This document shows positions 44,195 through 52,900 of a stretch of 64,000 bases of DNA, piece after piece. Positions within the stretch are counted from its first letter, which is position 1. Each line of letters opens with the position of its first letter. A program made the translations under genes and the position numbers. The notes under the pieces are model-generated. The model was not told where the DNA came from, searched no databases, and saw only the letters and a list, made by a program, of their open reading frames with translations. Origin of the DNA: CBDCYS01 sp965226245 (GTDB lineage: Bacteria; Acidobacteriota; Terriglobia; Bryobacterales; UBA6623); assembly GCA_965226245.1 (NCBI GenBank), contig CBDDCL010000015.1, forward strand, positions 2,542,001 to 2,606,000. Direction: 5' to 3'.

Positions 44195-44536
44195 TTGCAG
44201 TTGTTGATTGAGGAACGTGATCGTTTGAACGAGGCTATTGCTGCTTTGGGTGGACCTCGGCGGCGAGGACGACCACGGGCCGATGCAGAGAAGAAAGCGA
44301 ACAACCCTGGCGCTGCTCCGAAGAAGGTCGGCAAGAAGATGTCTCCGGCTCAGCGGCAAGCAGTATCGGATCGCATGAAGAAATACTGGGCGAAGAGAAA
44401 AGCTAACTCTGTTGGTGTTCCAAAGAAGGCCGGCGAGAAGAAGCACGAGGGAATGTCGGCTGAAGCTCGGAAGAGACGGTCCGAGGGGATGAAGAAGTGG
44501 TGGGCTGCCCACCGCAAGGCGAACAAGAAGGAGTGA
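44195..44536 (+). CDS. Small DNA-binding-like protein with AT-hook and NUMOD-like repeats
   Basis: About 113 aa, basic. After a helical N-terminus (QLLIEERDRLNEAIAALGG) comes an AT-hook-like RRRGRPRADAEKK, then two copies of a motif: MSPAQRQAVSDRMKKYWAKRK and MSAEARKRRSEGMKKWWAAH. Such 'SAEARKRxSEGMKKRW' repeats resemble NUMOD3-type nucleic-acid-binding modules and are frequent in acidobacteria. No ATG is in place; a TTG at 44195 is the only visible start, so the 5' end is uncertain. Confidence 0.6.
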   Translation: MQLLIEERDRLNEAIAALGGPRRRGRPRADAEKKANNPGAAPKKVGKKMSPAQRQAVSDRMKKYWAKRKANSVGVPKKAGEKKHEGMSAEARKRRSEGMKKWWAAHRKANKKE

Positions 44537-44796
44537 CGGGACTTCTGGTCCGTCTGCTCGCTCACCTGCCTTTGGGCGTTTCCCATTTTGAGTCGGTTGC
44601 TTTAGATCGGCGGGTTGCGCCTGCCTTATGGCTCTTCTCGGGCGACGGGAGGAGGTCGTTCGGCCTTGCCTTCTGGCACCCTTTGCGGAGAGCGAGCTCG
44701 GGGAGTCGGCTTGTTCTGATAAGAAGGCGGCCGCCCTGGGGCGGTCGCGGGTTCCTGCCTTTTGGCGCGTGGTACGTGTCGGTCGGTTGTTTTGGG

Positions 44797-45204
44797 CTAC
44801 TTCCACTCCCAGACTTTGATGACGGCGTTTCCCTCGGCATCCACGTGGTACTCGTGGACCCCAACCGCGCCGTTCAGACTTGCGAACTTCTCCGAGCTGG
44901 TATGGAAGTAGATCGCCCCTCGATAGTTGATGGACCCGTCCGGACCGGCGGACTTCGCAGCGCCACTTCCAGTCAGGTGGATGACGTCGCCATCCTTCGT
45001 GGTCATGAATCCCGTTCCTTCACCGTAGATCGTGCCGTCCGAACGCGTTATCGACGAGTACGTCCAGAGACTCGTCTCAGAGACTCCGTGGATCTGGCCC
45101 TTCGCCTGGAAGCTAATCTCCACTTTTACTTCGCCTCCCTCGGAAGACAGCACTCGCAGCCCGGTGGTCGCCCCTTTCTCTTCGTACAAAAGATCTCCTA
45201 ACAT
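44797..45204 (-). CDS. Conserved-looking hypothetical protein
   Basis: A 135-aa protein, MLGDLLYEEKGATTGLRVLS and onward, all-beta in character with alternating polar strands (KVEISFQAKGQIHGV, GTGFMTTKDGDVIHLTGSG, AIYFHTSSEKFASLNGAVGVHEYHVDAEG). A strong ribosome-binding site AAAGGAGG precedes the ATG at 45204. It resembles lipocalin-like or dirigent-like small barrels that are usually unannotated. No operon partner is seen. Confidence 0.7.
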   Translation of the reverse strand: MLGDLLYEEKGATTGLRVLSSEGGEVKVEISFQAKGQIHGVSETSLWTYSSITRSDGTIYGEGTGFMTTKDGDVIHLTGSGAAKSAGPDGSINYRGAIYFHTSSEKFASLNGAVGVHEYHVDAEGNAVIKVWEWK

Positions 45205-45873
45205 GGCCTCATGCCTCCTTTGTTGGTGGTGCCCCAGTATACGCCTGTGGGGTGTGAGGATGCAATGGGAAAGGCCGCCCTTGGGGCGGTTGTGGGGTCT
45301 CTGCCTGTGCTGTTGTCAGCTTGACTGCTCGATTCCTTGTATGGCCTGGTCGGTCTCGAAGGTTGCGCGCAGAATTTGGGTCCGGCGTCTCGGATTTGGC
45401 TGGCAAGATTTGTGGTCTGGAGAGTGCAGGATTGGAGACCTGAGGGCCTCGGTTTTTCGTGAGGGGTGGGGCTCGGAAAGTGTGTGGTTGGAGGGCTACT
45501 TGCGTTTGTGCACGTTCGATTTTGGTCCGTTGCTTTTTCACCTGCCTTTTGGCGGCGGTTGTCGGCCTTGCTCAGGGAGCACCGTTGCGGATTCGGGGCT
45601 CGACGTTACCCATGCGGGCGTTTCGATAGGTCGAGGAACAAAACGCGTGGGCGCACTGGATTGGGAACCGTCTTGTGACGAGGGTCATGTCGTGTTTTCG
45701 GCCGGTCTTGCGCATAGAGGGGTAGCAGGAGAATAAATCAATGCCCGCCTTTTGGCGTTGGCTGCAACCGAGGCTGATGGCGGAGCGTCCAATCGGGAAA
45801 GGAACAAATCGGGTGCCAGTCCGTAGATGTAGCTAATGATTGTGCTGGTAACCCCTTGAAAGGAATCTGAATC
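45205..45873. other. Non-coding stretch with repeated GCCTTTTGGC motifs
   Basis: A proline-rich minus-strand frame (45209-45541) is probably spurious. The motif TGCCTTTTGGCG or a close variant recurs at 44568, 44757, 45541 and 45743, and CCGCCCT(T)GGGGCGG hairpins occur at 44732-44746 and 45283-45298. Confidence 0.45.
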
Positions 45874-45987
45874 ATGTTCAAGACTGCCGTACAGGAAGAA
45901 CGAACTGGCACGCCCTGGGGATTTTTGGGCGGCCTCATGAGCTTTGTAGCGCTCCTGGTGACTGGATATTTTCTGACCGCGGGGTGA
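45874..45987 (+). CDS. 37-aa single-span membrane peptide
   Basis: ATG 45874 to TGA 45987 encodes MFKTAVQEERTGTPWGFLGG then LMSFVALLVTGYFLTAG. AAAGGA lies at a suitable distance upstream. The C-terminal half is one hydrophobic helix with a short polar N-terminus, as in small membrane proteins that modulate larger complexes. No homologue was recognised; the nearest large membrane protein is the antiporter downstream on the other strand. Confidence 0.55.
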   Translation: MFKTAVQEERTGTPWGFLGGLMSFVALLVTGYFLTAG

Positions 45988-46232
45988 GGGTCGTAGCCGC
46001 TTTTCCGACGAGCGTCGCAGGGTAGCGTACGCGGCGCGCCTCCCTTCTGGGGTGTGTGGAGACGGAGGTCCGGTGGCTAGCCTTCCCGGAAAAAACCCCT
46101 GGGTGGTTAGCTGCCGCGGGCGATTTGATCGAGCGCGCTATGGCGATTCGCAGTTCCTAAAGATTGCGACACCTCTGCTGTTAGGCGGGCGGCTAGTTCG
46201 CTAACCGGATGATGATGCACGTGACCTTTCCG

Positions 46233-48254
46233 TTACCCAGATTGAACCTCGTCGACTTCGTTGACTTCCTCCAGCAGCGCCCGCGCCTCCGCTCGCTGCT
46301 CGGCCGTCCCCAGCAGAACGAGCACGTCCCCTGGTTCTATCACCGAGTCCGGCCCGGGGTTCGGCGTCACTATTTCGCCCCGCAGGACCGCTACTGCCGA
46401 CGCGCCGGTGTTCTTGCGGATGCCAACTTCTCCGATCGTCGAGCCGGTAACTGTCGCCGCGTCGGGAATCGTCACCCAATCCAGCTCTAGGGCGTCGCCC
46501 GCGGTGCGCAGATGCGTCAGCAGCTCTCTGTATCGGCGGGACAGCGGACCTTGCCGCAACGGCTGATAGAGATCTCCACGGACAACTTCACTGAAGCGCT
46601 CAATCTCGTGCGTTGGAACCGAATAGTGCAGCAGCACCTGGCGGGCCAGTTCCAGGCCGGCTTCAAACTGGGGCTGCACGGCCTCGTAAACTCCCAGCTC
46701 ATTCAGCTCACTGAGGTGCTCATGGTAGAGCGCCCGAGCGACGACATGAAGGGAGGAATTCAGATGCCGGGCCTGCTCGACGGTCAGCCGTGTGCCCACT
46801 GCGTCGGGCAAGGCCACCAGCAGCAGCCTCGCCTTCTGCACGCCCGCCGCCTCCAGTACCTTCTCTCCTGAAGAGTCCCCCCAGACGACCGGGAGCCCTT
46901 GCCGCCGGGCGGTCTCTGCTCTCTCATGATTCAGCTCGATCACCACAAACGGCAGGCCGACCTGCCGCATGACTTCCACTGCCGCCCGCCCCGAGCGCCC
47001 CAGTCCGGCGACAACGACATGCCCTTCCAGACCTTCCGAGGGGACATGGGCTACGCTCGCGGGCCGTTCGACGGGCCGATAACGTCTCCACACACCATGC
47101 AGGGGCTCAGCAAGACGAGCCAGACCGGGCGAAAGGACCATCGTCGCCAAGGTCACCGTCAAGGCCAGTGCATACTCTTCCTCAGTGAGGTTGCCCCCCT
47201 TTTGCCCGGCGCGAGCCAGTACAAAAGCGAACTCACCGACTTGCGACAACCCCAGCCCCACTGCCCAGGGCACCATCTCCGAATAGCCAAAGGCACGAAC
47301 CACCAACCCGATCAGGGAAGCCTTGAAGAACAAGACCAGCCCCATCGTAACGGCCACCTGCGTAAAGTGAGTCCCGAGAAGAGCGAGGTCGAGCAGCATC
47401 CCGGCCGACACAAAGAAGAGCAGCCCGAAGATGTCCCGCAGGGGCACGATGTCGCTCAGAGCTTGATGACTGAACTCCGATTCGCTCAGCACCATGCCTG
47501 CCACGAACGCACCTAGCGCGAACGAAAGCCCTAAAAGATAAGTTCCATAGCCGACCCCGACGCCCAGGGCGACGATCGTCACCAGGAAAAGCTCCCGGGA
47601 ATTCAAACCGGCGACTTTTCTAAGAAGCGCCGGAATGAGCCTTGTCCCAAGAAAAACCATCGCACCTAAAAACAGCGCACCTTGGAACACCGCTTGTGCG
47701 AGCGCGGGCAGAGCGTTTTGCAGGTCCCCAAGCTTGGGCAAGAGAATGAGCAGCGGTCCCACCGCCAGATCTTGAACCACCAGGGTCCCGATCATCACGC
47801 GGCTGCTCAGCCTGCGCGTGGCCCCCTGCCCCGTCAGAATCTTGATCACGACCATCGTGCTCGAAAGCGAAAACATGGCTCCCAGCCAAAGCGCGGGCTC
47901 GTGGCCCCAGCCAAGCACTGTGCGGCCGAGGCCATATCCGAAAGCTGCAGTCAGCAGAATTTGAATCGGCCCGCCGATGACCGCCACGCGCCGCACCGGC
48001 CGCAGGTCGCGAAAAGAAATTTCCAGGCCGAGCGCAAAGAGCAACAGGGCCACCCCGATTTCCGCCAACAGCTCGATGTCGTCGATCTCGACGACCGTGG
48101 GGCCGGCGGTATGAGGTCCCACCATCACCCCGGCCAGGATGTAGCCGACCAGCAGCGGTTGCCCAAGGCGCTGTGCCAGGAGCCCTCCCAGCAGTGCGGC
48201 GACCACAATGAGAACAATGTCAGCGGCTATACCCACAAGCAACGATTGTCCCAT
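46233..48254 (-). CDS. CPA2 monovalent cation:proton antiporter with RCK domains
   Basis: A 673-aa inner-membrane protein of the KefB/YbaL type. The first about 390 residues form roughly 12 membrane helices, including QPLLVGYILAGVMVGPHTAG and LGLSFALGAFVAGMVLSESE. An RCK_N domain follows with the nucleotide-binding GHVVVAGLGRSGRAAVEVM and later VVWGDSSGEKVLEAAG, then an RCK_C domain at the end (IGEVGIRKNTGASAVAVLRG, VIEPGDVLVLLGT). It exchanges K+ or Na+ for H+, gated by NAD(H)-type ligands. The C-terminus is acidic. Confidence 0.93.
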   Translation of the reverse strand: MGQSLLVGIAADIVLIVVAALLGGLLAQRLGQPLLVGYILAGVMVGPHTAGPTVVEIDDIELLAEIGVALLLFALGLEISFRDLRPVRRVAVIGGPIQILLTAAFGYGLGRTVLGWGHEPALWLGAMFSLSSTMVVIKILTGQGATRRLSSRVMIGTLVVQDLAVGPLLILLPKLGDLQNALPALAQAVFQGALFLGAMVFLGTRLIPALLRKVAGLNSRELFLVTIVALGVGVGYGTYLLGLSFALGAFVAGMVLSESEFSHQALSDIVPLRDIFGLLFFVSAGMLLDLALLGTHFTQVAVTMGLVLFFKASLIGLVVRAFGYSEMVPWAVGLGLSQVGEFAFVLARAGQKGGNLTEEEYALALTVTLATMVLSPGLARLAEPLHGVWRRYRPVERPASVAHVPSEGLEGHVVVAGLGRSGRAAVEVMRQVGLPFVVIELNHERAETARRQGLPVVWGDSSGEKVLEAAGVQKARLLLVALPDAVGTRLTVEQARHLNSSLHVVARALYHEHLSELNELGVYEAVQPQFEAGLELARQVLLHYSVPTHEIERFSEVVRGDLYQPLRQGPLSRRYRELLTHLRTAGDALELDWVTIPDAATVTGSTIGEVGIRKNTGASAVAVLRGEIVTPNPGPDSVIEPGDVLVLLGTAEQRAEARALLEEVNEVDEVQSG

Positions 48255-48461
48255 GCCCCAGCAAACTGGGTTGCAAGAACCGGTGAATCGGCGGGAGGTG
48301 GCACCGGCACTTTCGCGCCGTTAGGCGAACAGCATCTGGGTCGAGGGATTCCAGCGTGAAGGCGCGCCTTCCAAAGCAGTGAAAACCCAGACTGGCACTT
48401 CACCATGCGCGCCATTAGGACACACAAACTGCGCCAAGGCCCGATTCCCCTGGGGAATCCA

Positions 48462-48839
48462 CTAGGCGGGGTACTTACCAGAGATGTAGTCCTCAAGCTG
48501 ATGGATCGCGAGGTCCTGGGCCGTGATGATCCAGTGGACGACGTCGCCAATCGACACGACTCCGACAACCTTCCCCTCCTCCACGACCGGCAGATGGCGG
48601 CAGCGCTTGTGTGTCATGCGTTCCATGCACTCATCTACCGTTGTCTTCAGGTTCACCGTGACGGGGGGGCCGGACATGATCTCAAGGACCTTCATTTCCT
48701 TTGAGGAACGCCCGGCGAGGATCACCTTGCGCGCGTAGTCACGTTCGGAAATGATCCCAACAAGATCGGTCCTGTCCATGACGACAAGAGCTCCAATACT
48801 GTTAGCAGCCATCTTCTCTAGAGTCTGGTAGACCGTCAC
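48462..48839 (-). CDS. Tandem CBS-domain protein, 5'-truncated
   Basis: A 125-aa two-CBS protein, from an internal GTG. It shows GALVVMDRTDLVGIISERDY and RHLPVVEEGKVVGVVSIGDVV, with the conserved ending QLEDYISGKYPA. Family members start about 20 residues earlier ('V-x-DIL-x-x-K'). Here a TAG lies three codons upstream of the GTG in the same frame, inside a 35-bp sequence repeated at 50330. The N-terminus was apparently replaced. Such proteins sense adenine nucleotides; function in this form is uncertain. Confidence 0.75.
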   Translation of the reverse strand: MTVYQTLEKMAANSIGALVVMDRTDLVGIISERDYARKVILAGRSSKEMKVLEIMSGPPVTVNLKTTVDECMERMTHKRCRHLPVVEEGKVVGVVSIGDVVHWIITAQDLAIHQLEDYISGKYPA

Positions 48840-49357
48840 TTCTTTCTACGCAATCTCTCTGGAGCGCAAGCTGGAACATCCCACTCTCGGTGTCGATTGT
48901 CGAGAGAGCTCACCGGGGGCTTTTCAACTAAGTTACCTACGAGACTTCATCGTGGGGTACGATTCGGTGCCGCCGGGCATCACTTGGCTAGATCTCCAGC
49001 AAGGTCCCGACCACGCCACTAACGTTTGCGCATATCCGACAACCGAAAGGTTGCCTCTAATCGGGGACGTGGCTTGTTCACGAATGCCCTCGAAGGCATC
49101 TATGCGTGGCTGGATGTGCGAAGTCGGAGTGAGAAGCCTAGAGAAGGCACGCAAACGGCGGCCACGCAAGTTCCTAGCCCTTCACTGACATCATTTTGGA
49201 CTTTTGTCCTGGCTTCGCGCCTGATAGGTTCGAAAGCCTTGTCGTCCGTCAGCTAGTCATTACCGGCATTGCACCGGATTACAATCGGCTGGGCTGCTAA
49301 TCGCGTGACCGCCCCGAGCAAACAGGTGGTTCTTCTATAGTAACCTCCTTTCTGTAA
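48840..49357. other. Intergenic region
   Basis: No gene was found. At 48844-48878 lies a 35-bp repeat shared with 50330-50364. The right edge is the left terminal repeat of the IS-derived element at 49358. Confidence 0.45.
48844..48878. repeat. 35-bp dispersed repeat, copy 1 (copy 2 at 50330-50364)
   Basis: Both copies read TTCTACGCAATCTC then (T/C)CTGGAGCGCAAGCTGGAACA. Copy 1 forms the junction where the CBS gene loses its 5' end; copy 2 lies just upstream of the 3' end of the gene at 50382-50825. Confidence 0.7.
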
Positions 49358-49889
49358 CCTGAATTATGCACAGATTCGCTTTGCGAGTGCGGCTGCGTTC
49401 GTAGCGGCTTGACGGCCGTCGTAAGGTGGGAGCTCGGCAACTGGTCTTTTGGCTTCTCCGTCCCCGGTTTCCCCTCCCGCCCAGAATCCGCGTCGGCAAA
49501 ACCCCGCTCCGAAGTGGCGTGTTTCCAGTACGTTGCGGCCAGTGCATAAAATTTTATGCATAGCGCATAGCCAGGCTCTCAGATCAACGCCCTCTCGACT
49601 ACCGGCGGCAAGCCGCCGTAGGGAGTCGGCTTCCTGCCGCGGAAGTTGTCAAGGCGTGGATGCCCCGATTTTATTGGGCTGCGAGACCGTCACGGCTGGG
49701 CCTTGTTTGACGGCCCTTTGGGAGCTATGCTGTTTTCGCTTGGTAACCATTTGGGTGACCTCCTTTGGGTTGGCTGGTGAAGCTGGAATCTTTGCCAGCC
49801 TACCTTTTTACCCCATGTTTTCGGGCGTTCCCCAATGGTCCCTTGCGGCTCAGCCCTCCTCAGGTGCACCCCGCAATGCATAATTCAGG
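49358..49889 (-). mobile_element. Deletion derivative of the IS1380 element (non-autonomous)
   Basis: A 532-bp segment with the same terminal repeats (CCTGAATTATGCAC at 49358-49371; TGCATAATTCAGG at 49877-49889), flanked by a perfect 5-bp duplication TGTAA (49353-49357 and 49890-49894). Reading leftwards it keeps the leader and about 50 codons of the transposase, then jumps to the right end of the element (GCGCATA..AATTTTATGCA). The sequence is more diverged than the two full copies, so this was an independent, older insertion moved in trans. Confidence 0.88.
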
Positions 49890-50381
49890 TGTAAAACGAT
49901 AGCCCGTCAAGGGCAGTTTACATTCCATCTGACAATCAATTATACGGTATCAGTGAGTCATTTAAAAATAGAAAATCCTCCATTGATCCATAGATTTTTC
50001 CGATGTACCATTGAAGCGGTACAATTCGGCTCGGAAGGCACGTCAATCCTAGCGAAGCGCACAGGGGAGTCGGGACCCTTGGCCGGGCGGCGTCACTCTC
50101 CCCGAAAGCCTAAGCGACAACCCGCTCGAAGTCGTCCTCGTCGAACTCAAAGGGTGACTGCCAAAGGCAAGGAACGCCTGGACGCGACAAGCAGGTAGAG
50201 AAGAGAAGATAGGCCCAGCCGCCAGGCCGGAGTCGGTTTATTTTGCCGCACCGGCTGCAATCGAAAGGCAGGTTCAGCAGCAGTACAGCGTAGGATTAAA
50301 TCGGTCGCCTCGAGTCCGTGCAAGAGCGATTCTACGCAATCTCCCTGGAGCGCAAGCTGGAACACTCCCGGAGGGGCCCTG
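49890..50381. other. Intergenic region with dispersed repeats
   Basis: No reliable gene was found. It contains copy 1 of a roughly 75-bp AT-rich repeat (49959-50033) also found at 52901-52974, and copy 2 of the 35-bp repeat (50330-50364). A 61-codon basic frame (about 50010-50198) is probably not coding. Confidence 0.45.
49959..50033. repeat. AT-rich dispersed repeat, copy 1 (copy 2 at 52901-52974)
   Basis: Both begin (C/T)ATTTAAAAATAGAAAAT, continue with ATAGATT about 16 bases later, then GATGTA(C/T)CAT and end in GGCTC. They are about 75 bases long. Possibly duplicated promoter regions whose downstream genes have been lost. Confidence 0.6.
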
Positions 50382-50825
50382 TCATTCCGTCTTCTCGACC
50401 AGCACCCAAACATCGTGCCTCACTCTCGTCCTTGTAGCATACGTCTTTTGCAAGACTGCTTCGTAGTCGTCCATCCCCTGAACTTCCGCAAAGAGTTCCG
50501 GGTATCGTGAGTTCTCCAAAGAGGCGAAATCCGGAAACTCGGTCAGAATCACGAAGTCGTAATCAACCGTCCCCCCCGGCAAGTGGACCCCATAAAGACC
50601 CCAAGAATGGATGAGCCCCCGGTTGACTCGCTCTTGATGCACAGGTTTCCACACGTCACGTTCCAACGCTCGATATTCCACCGCCATTCCGGGTTTCACC
50701 TTTATGTATTGGGCCTGGAGGTACTGTTTTGGCCCACCAGTAGACTGGGTCGAAGCCGTCGGAACCAGCGTTCCAGCTAAGAATGAAAATACAAGAGCGA
50801 TCGCGAATCCTAAACTTCTCAACAT
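50382..50825 (-). CDS. Exported hypothetical protein
   Basis: A 147-aa secreted protein. The signal peptide is MLRSLGFAIALVFSFLAGTL, cleaved near TAST. The mature part, QYLQAQYIKVKPGMAVEYRALERDVWKPVHQERVNRG, GLYGVHLPGGTVDYDFVILTEFPDFASLENSRYPELF, looks like a small ferredoxin-like alpha/beta barrel (NIPSNAP/ABM-like). AGGAGAGG precedes the ATG. It is similar in general type to the secreted protein at 34909. Function unknown. Confidence 0.7.
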   Translation of the reverse strand: MLRSLGFAIALVFSFLAGTLVPTASTQSTGGPKQYLQAQYIKVKPGMAVEYRALERDVWKPVHQERVNRGLIHSWGLYGVHLPGGTVDYDFVILTEFPDFASLENSRYPELFAEVQGMDDYEAVLQKTYATRTRVRHDVWVLVEKTE

Positions 50826-51007
50826 CGTTCGTCACCTCTCCTTTCGTGTTCTCTCGGCCATGCCCGGCAGTGTCCGTGAGGAGTAAAGTATACCACTCAG
50901 TCGGCCTGATTTCGCTCTCAATTTAGAAGAGCTTGTGCGGTAGTCCAGAGGTTCCGCTGCTGGTCGCCTCCTTACCTATAAAGAAACATCGCATGTCGTA
51001 CCGCTAG

Positions 51008-51970
51008 CTACTGCCCGTTCGATTTGGTGTCGAGGTCCGGGTGCAGCAGGGCGTCGATTTCAGGTTTTGACAGGTTCTCGACCGTCACCAAATGAGATGG
51101 TGATTGAATGACTTTATCAGGGGTTTCGCCGTTCAATCTGGCCACAATCGTCCTGACGGCCGTACTGCCAATACCGAACGGATCTTGGATCACTAAAGAG
51201 TCGATCACGCCGGCCTTGAGCTCCGCTTCAAGTTCATCCGAAAAATCGAACCCCACCAGCTTGACTGTGTCGCCAATCCCTTCTTCCTTTAGGGCGGTGG
51301 CCGCTCCTAACGTCGACGGCTCCGTCGAGGCGAATACTCCGTTTAGATCCGCATGTTCGGCCAACATTTCCAGCGTGACCTCGATGGCCGTTTGCAGCTG
51401 CGCGTGGCAGAACCTTTCAGCAACTATTTCGACACCGGGAAACTCCTCTAGCGCGTCCTCGAACCCCCGCTCGCGCTGCGTCGTCGAAGCACTTCCATAC
51501 ACCCACCTCACCATCGCGACCTTGCCCGTCCCGTCGAGCGCCTCCCCCATTCTCTTCCCTGCTGTTATCCCGGCGGTGTAGTTATTGGTGGCAACGAAAG
51601 AGACGAAGTGATCGCTCTGCAAAGCAGAGTCAAATATGGTGACGGGGACGCCCGCCTCAAATGCCTTCTCGACAACGCCCACAAGCCGAACCGCGTTCGT
51701 CGGCGCTACGATGAGACCGTCTACTCCGCTGGCGAGCATCCGTTCCACGATTTCAATCTGCGTGGAGTAGTCAGTTTCTTCCGCAGCGCCGTCCCAGTCG
51801 ATCTCAACATCGGCTTCGCTCGCCGCAGCAAGTGTGCCGGCGTGAACGATCTGCCAAAACACGAGATCTACTGACTTCGGCACGACACCGATTCGGGTGG
51901 GTTTGTTGCATGCGGTTCCAATCGCAATAGCCAACAAGATCAAGCCAAGAAGACTGCGTCGCATAAGCAT
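51008..51970 (-). CDS. Sugar ABC transporter substrate-binding lipoprotein
   Basis: A 320-aa periplasmic-binding-protein type 1 (RbsB/XylF-like). The ATG at 51970 (MLMRRSLLGLILLAIAIGTAC) has AAGAGGAA upstream; the signal ends in the lipobox IGTAC. Ligand-domain landmarks are DLVFWQIVHAGTLAAASEADVEI, SGVDGLIVAPTNA, VPVTIFDSAL, FVATNNYTAGITAGKRM, GVFASTEPSTLGAATALKE and VIDSLVIQDPFGIG. Family members bind pentoses, hexoses or autoinducer-2. No ABC permease or ATPase gene is next to it, so it may work with a distant transporter or as a sensor. Confidence 0.9.
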   Translation of the reverse strand: MLMRRSLLGLILLAIAIGTACNKPTRIGVVPKSVDLVFWQIVHAGTLAAASEADVEIDWDGAAEETDYSTQIEIVERMLASGVDGLIVAPTNAVRLVGVVEKAFEAGVPVTIFDSALQSDHFVSFVATNNYTAGITAGKRMGEALDGTGKVAMVRWVYGSASTTQRERGFEDALEEFPGVEIVAERFCHAQLQTAIEVTLEMLAEHADLNGVFASTEPSTLGAATALKEEGIGDTVKLVGFDFSDELEAELKAGVIDSLVIQDPFGIGSTAVRTIVARLNGETPDKVIQSPSHLVTVENLSKPEIDALLHPDLDTKSNGQ

Positions 51971-52023
51971 TCGTTTATTCCTCTTGTTACTCTTCGACGA
52001 CCAGGTTGCTGAACGTGGCAGAT

Positions 52024-52152
52024 TTAAACTCCGTAATAGCCGAAGAACCAGACTAACGCCGCGCCGATGACAGAACATGCGACCACCGCGCCCAGGATTA
52101 CATAGGCTTTCTTGTGCTCAGGCGTACTCTGGTGCTCCACCTGATCAAACAT
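52024..52152 (-). CDS. 42-aa single-span membrane peptide
   Basis: ATG 52152 to TAA 52024 encodes MFDQVEHQSTPEHKKAYVIL then GAVVACSVIGAALVWFFGYYGV. GAGGAG precedes the start, and the ATG overlaps the last codons of the upstream Dps-like gene, which suggests translational coupling. The helix of about 22 residues is followed by an aromatic end. No homologue was recognised. Its placement between a Dps-like protein and a binding lipoprotein is the only hint of function. Confidence 0.65.
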   Translation of the reverse strand: MFDQVEHQSTPEHKKAYVILGAVVACSVIGAALVWFFGYYGV

Positions 52153-52849
52153 GGTTTTCTCCTCTTCCAAGTGTCTGCCAGGACGAAGTGATTTGTTGGC
52201 CGGCGGCCAACCTCAATCTTGGATCCCTCTCGTAAACGTACGGATAGCTCTGCTGCCCTATAGCGTCCCTAACCCCCCAAATGACCATTTTCTCATAGAT
52301 TAACCACGCTAAGTTGGCGACATGTCCTTCGTGCTTTGACATGATGTACTTCAATGTTTCCTCTGTATCGTTGTCACATAGCTCGCATGCAAGCACGATG
52401 TGCCGGGATAGAGCTATGATAATGCATTGTTCAGCGGTTAGGTCGCCCTGTAGCATTGCCCTTAATGACTGCACCCCGGCGGCCCCCTCTGGCTCAATAT
52501 AAGCGGCTTCATGGCGCAAAGATCGCGCGGAGATCCGGACGCCCCCCAACAGAGTCAGCCTCTCCCCGAGAAGGTCTGCATTCCTGAAGACTTCAGAAGC
52601 CAGCTCCTCGAACAGTGAGCGCAGGGCATGCCGCATTGGCCCGTCGACCACCGAGTGATGTTTCTTATATTGGTGGTAGAGTACATCCTCGCTTGCCAGA
52701 TCAGCGTTCAGAGCTTCAGCGAGCTCTTTCATCCTGTGCTCCTCGGCCGACGTGCTTTGCCTAACGCAATCAGTTACTCTCCTCGGTAACCGCTTGAACC
52801 GCTCCAGGAACAGTGCCCGTGAATCAGTAGTTGGACTCGGTTCTTTCAT
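52145..52849 (-). CDS. Ferritin-like Dps-family protein
   Basis: A 234-aa protein with the Dps/ferritin four-helix fold. The first helix contains LNADLASEDVLYHQYKKHHSVVDGPM, with the His of the inter-subunit iron site. The second has LFEELASEVFRNADLLGERLTLLGGVRIS, holding the Asp and Glu positions of the ferroxidase site. Compared with typical Dps (about 160-190 aa), it is longer at both ends. Expected roles are iron binding and protection of DNA or proteins from peroxide. The next two genes on this strand may be co-transcribed. Confidence 0.82.
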   Translation of the reverse strand: MKEPSPTTDSRALFLERFKRLPRRVTDCVRQSTSAEEHRMKELAEALNADLASEDVLYHQYKKHHSVVDGPMRHALRSLFEELASEVFRNADLLGERLTLLGGVRISARSLRHEAAYIEPEGAAGVQSLRAMLQGDLTAEQCIIIALSRHIVLACELCDNDTEETLKYIMSKHEGHVANLAWLIYEKMVIWGVRDAIGQQSYPYVYERDPRLRLAAGQQITSSWQTLGRGENHV

Positions 52850-52900
52850 CGGCAGGGCTCAAATTTCCGTTACTCATAACAATCTACAACACGTGCCACG

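Noticed and set aside
45209..45541. Proline-rich 110-codon minus-strand frame
   Set aside because: Low-complexity composition, no ribosome-binding site and no recognisable sequence; treated as non-coding.
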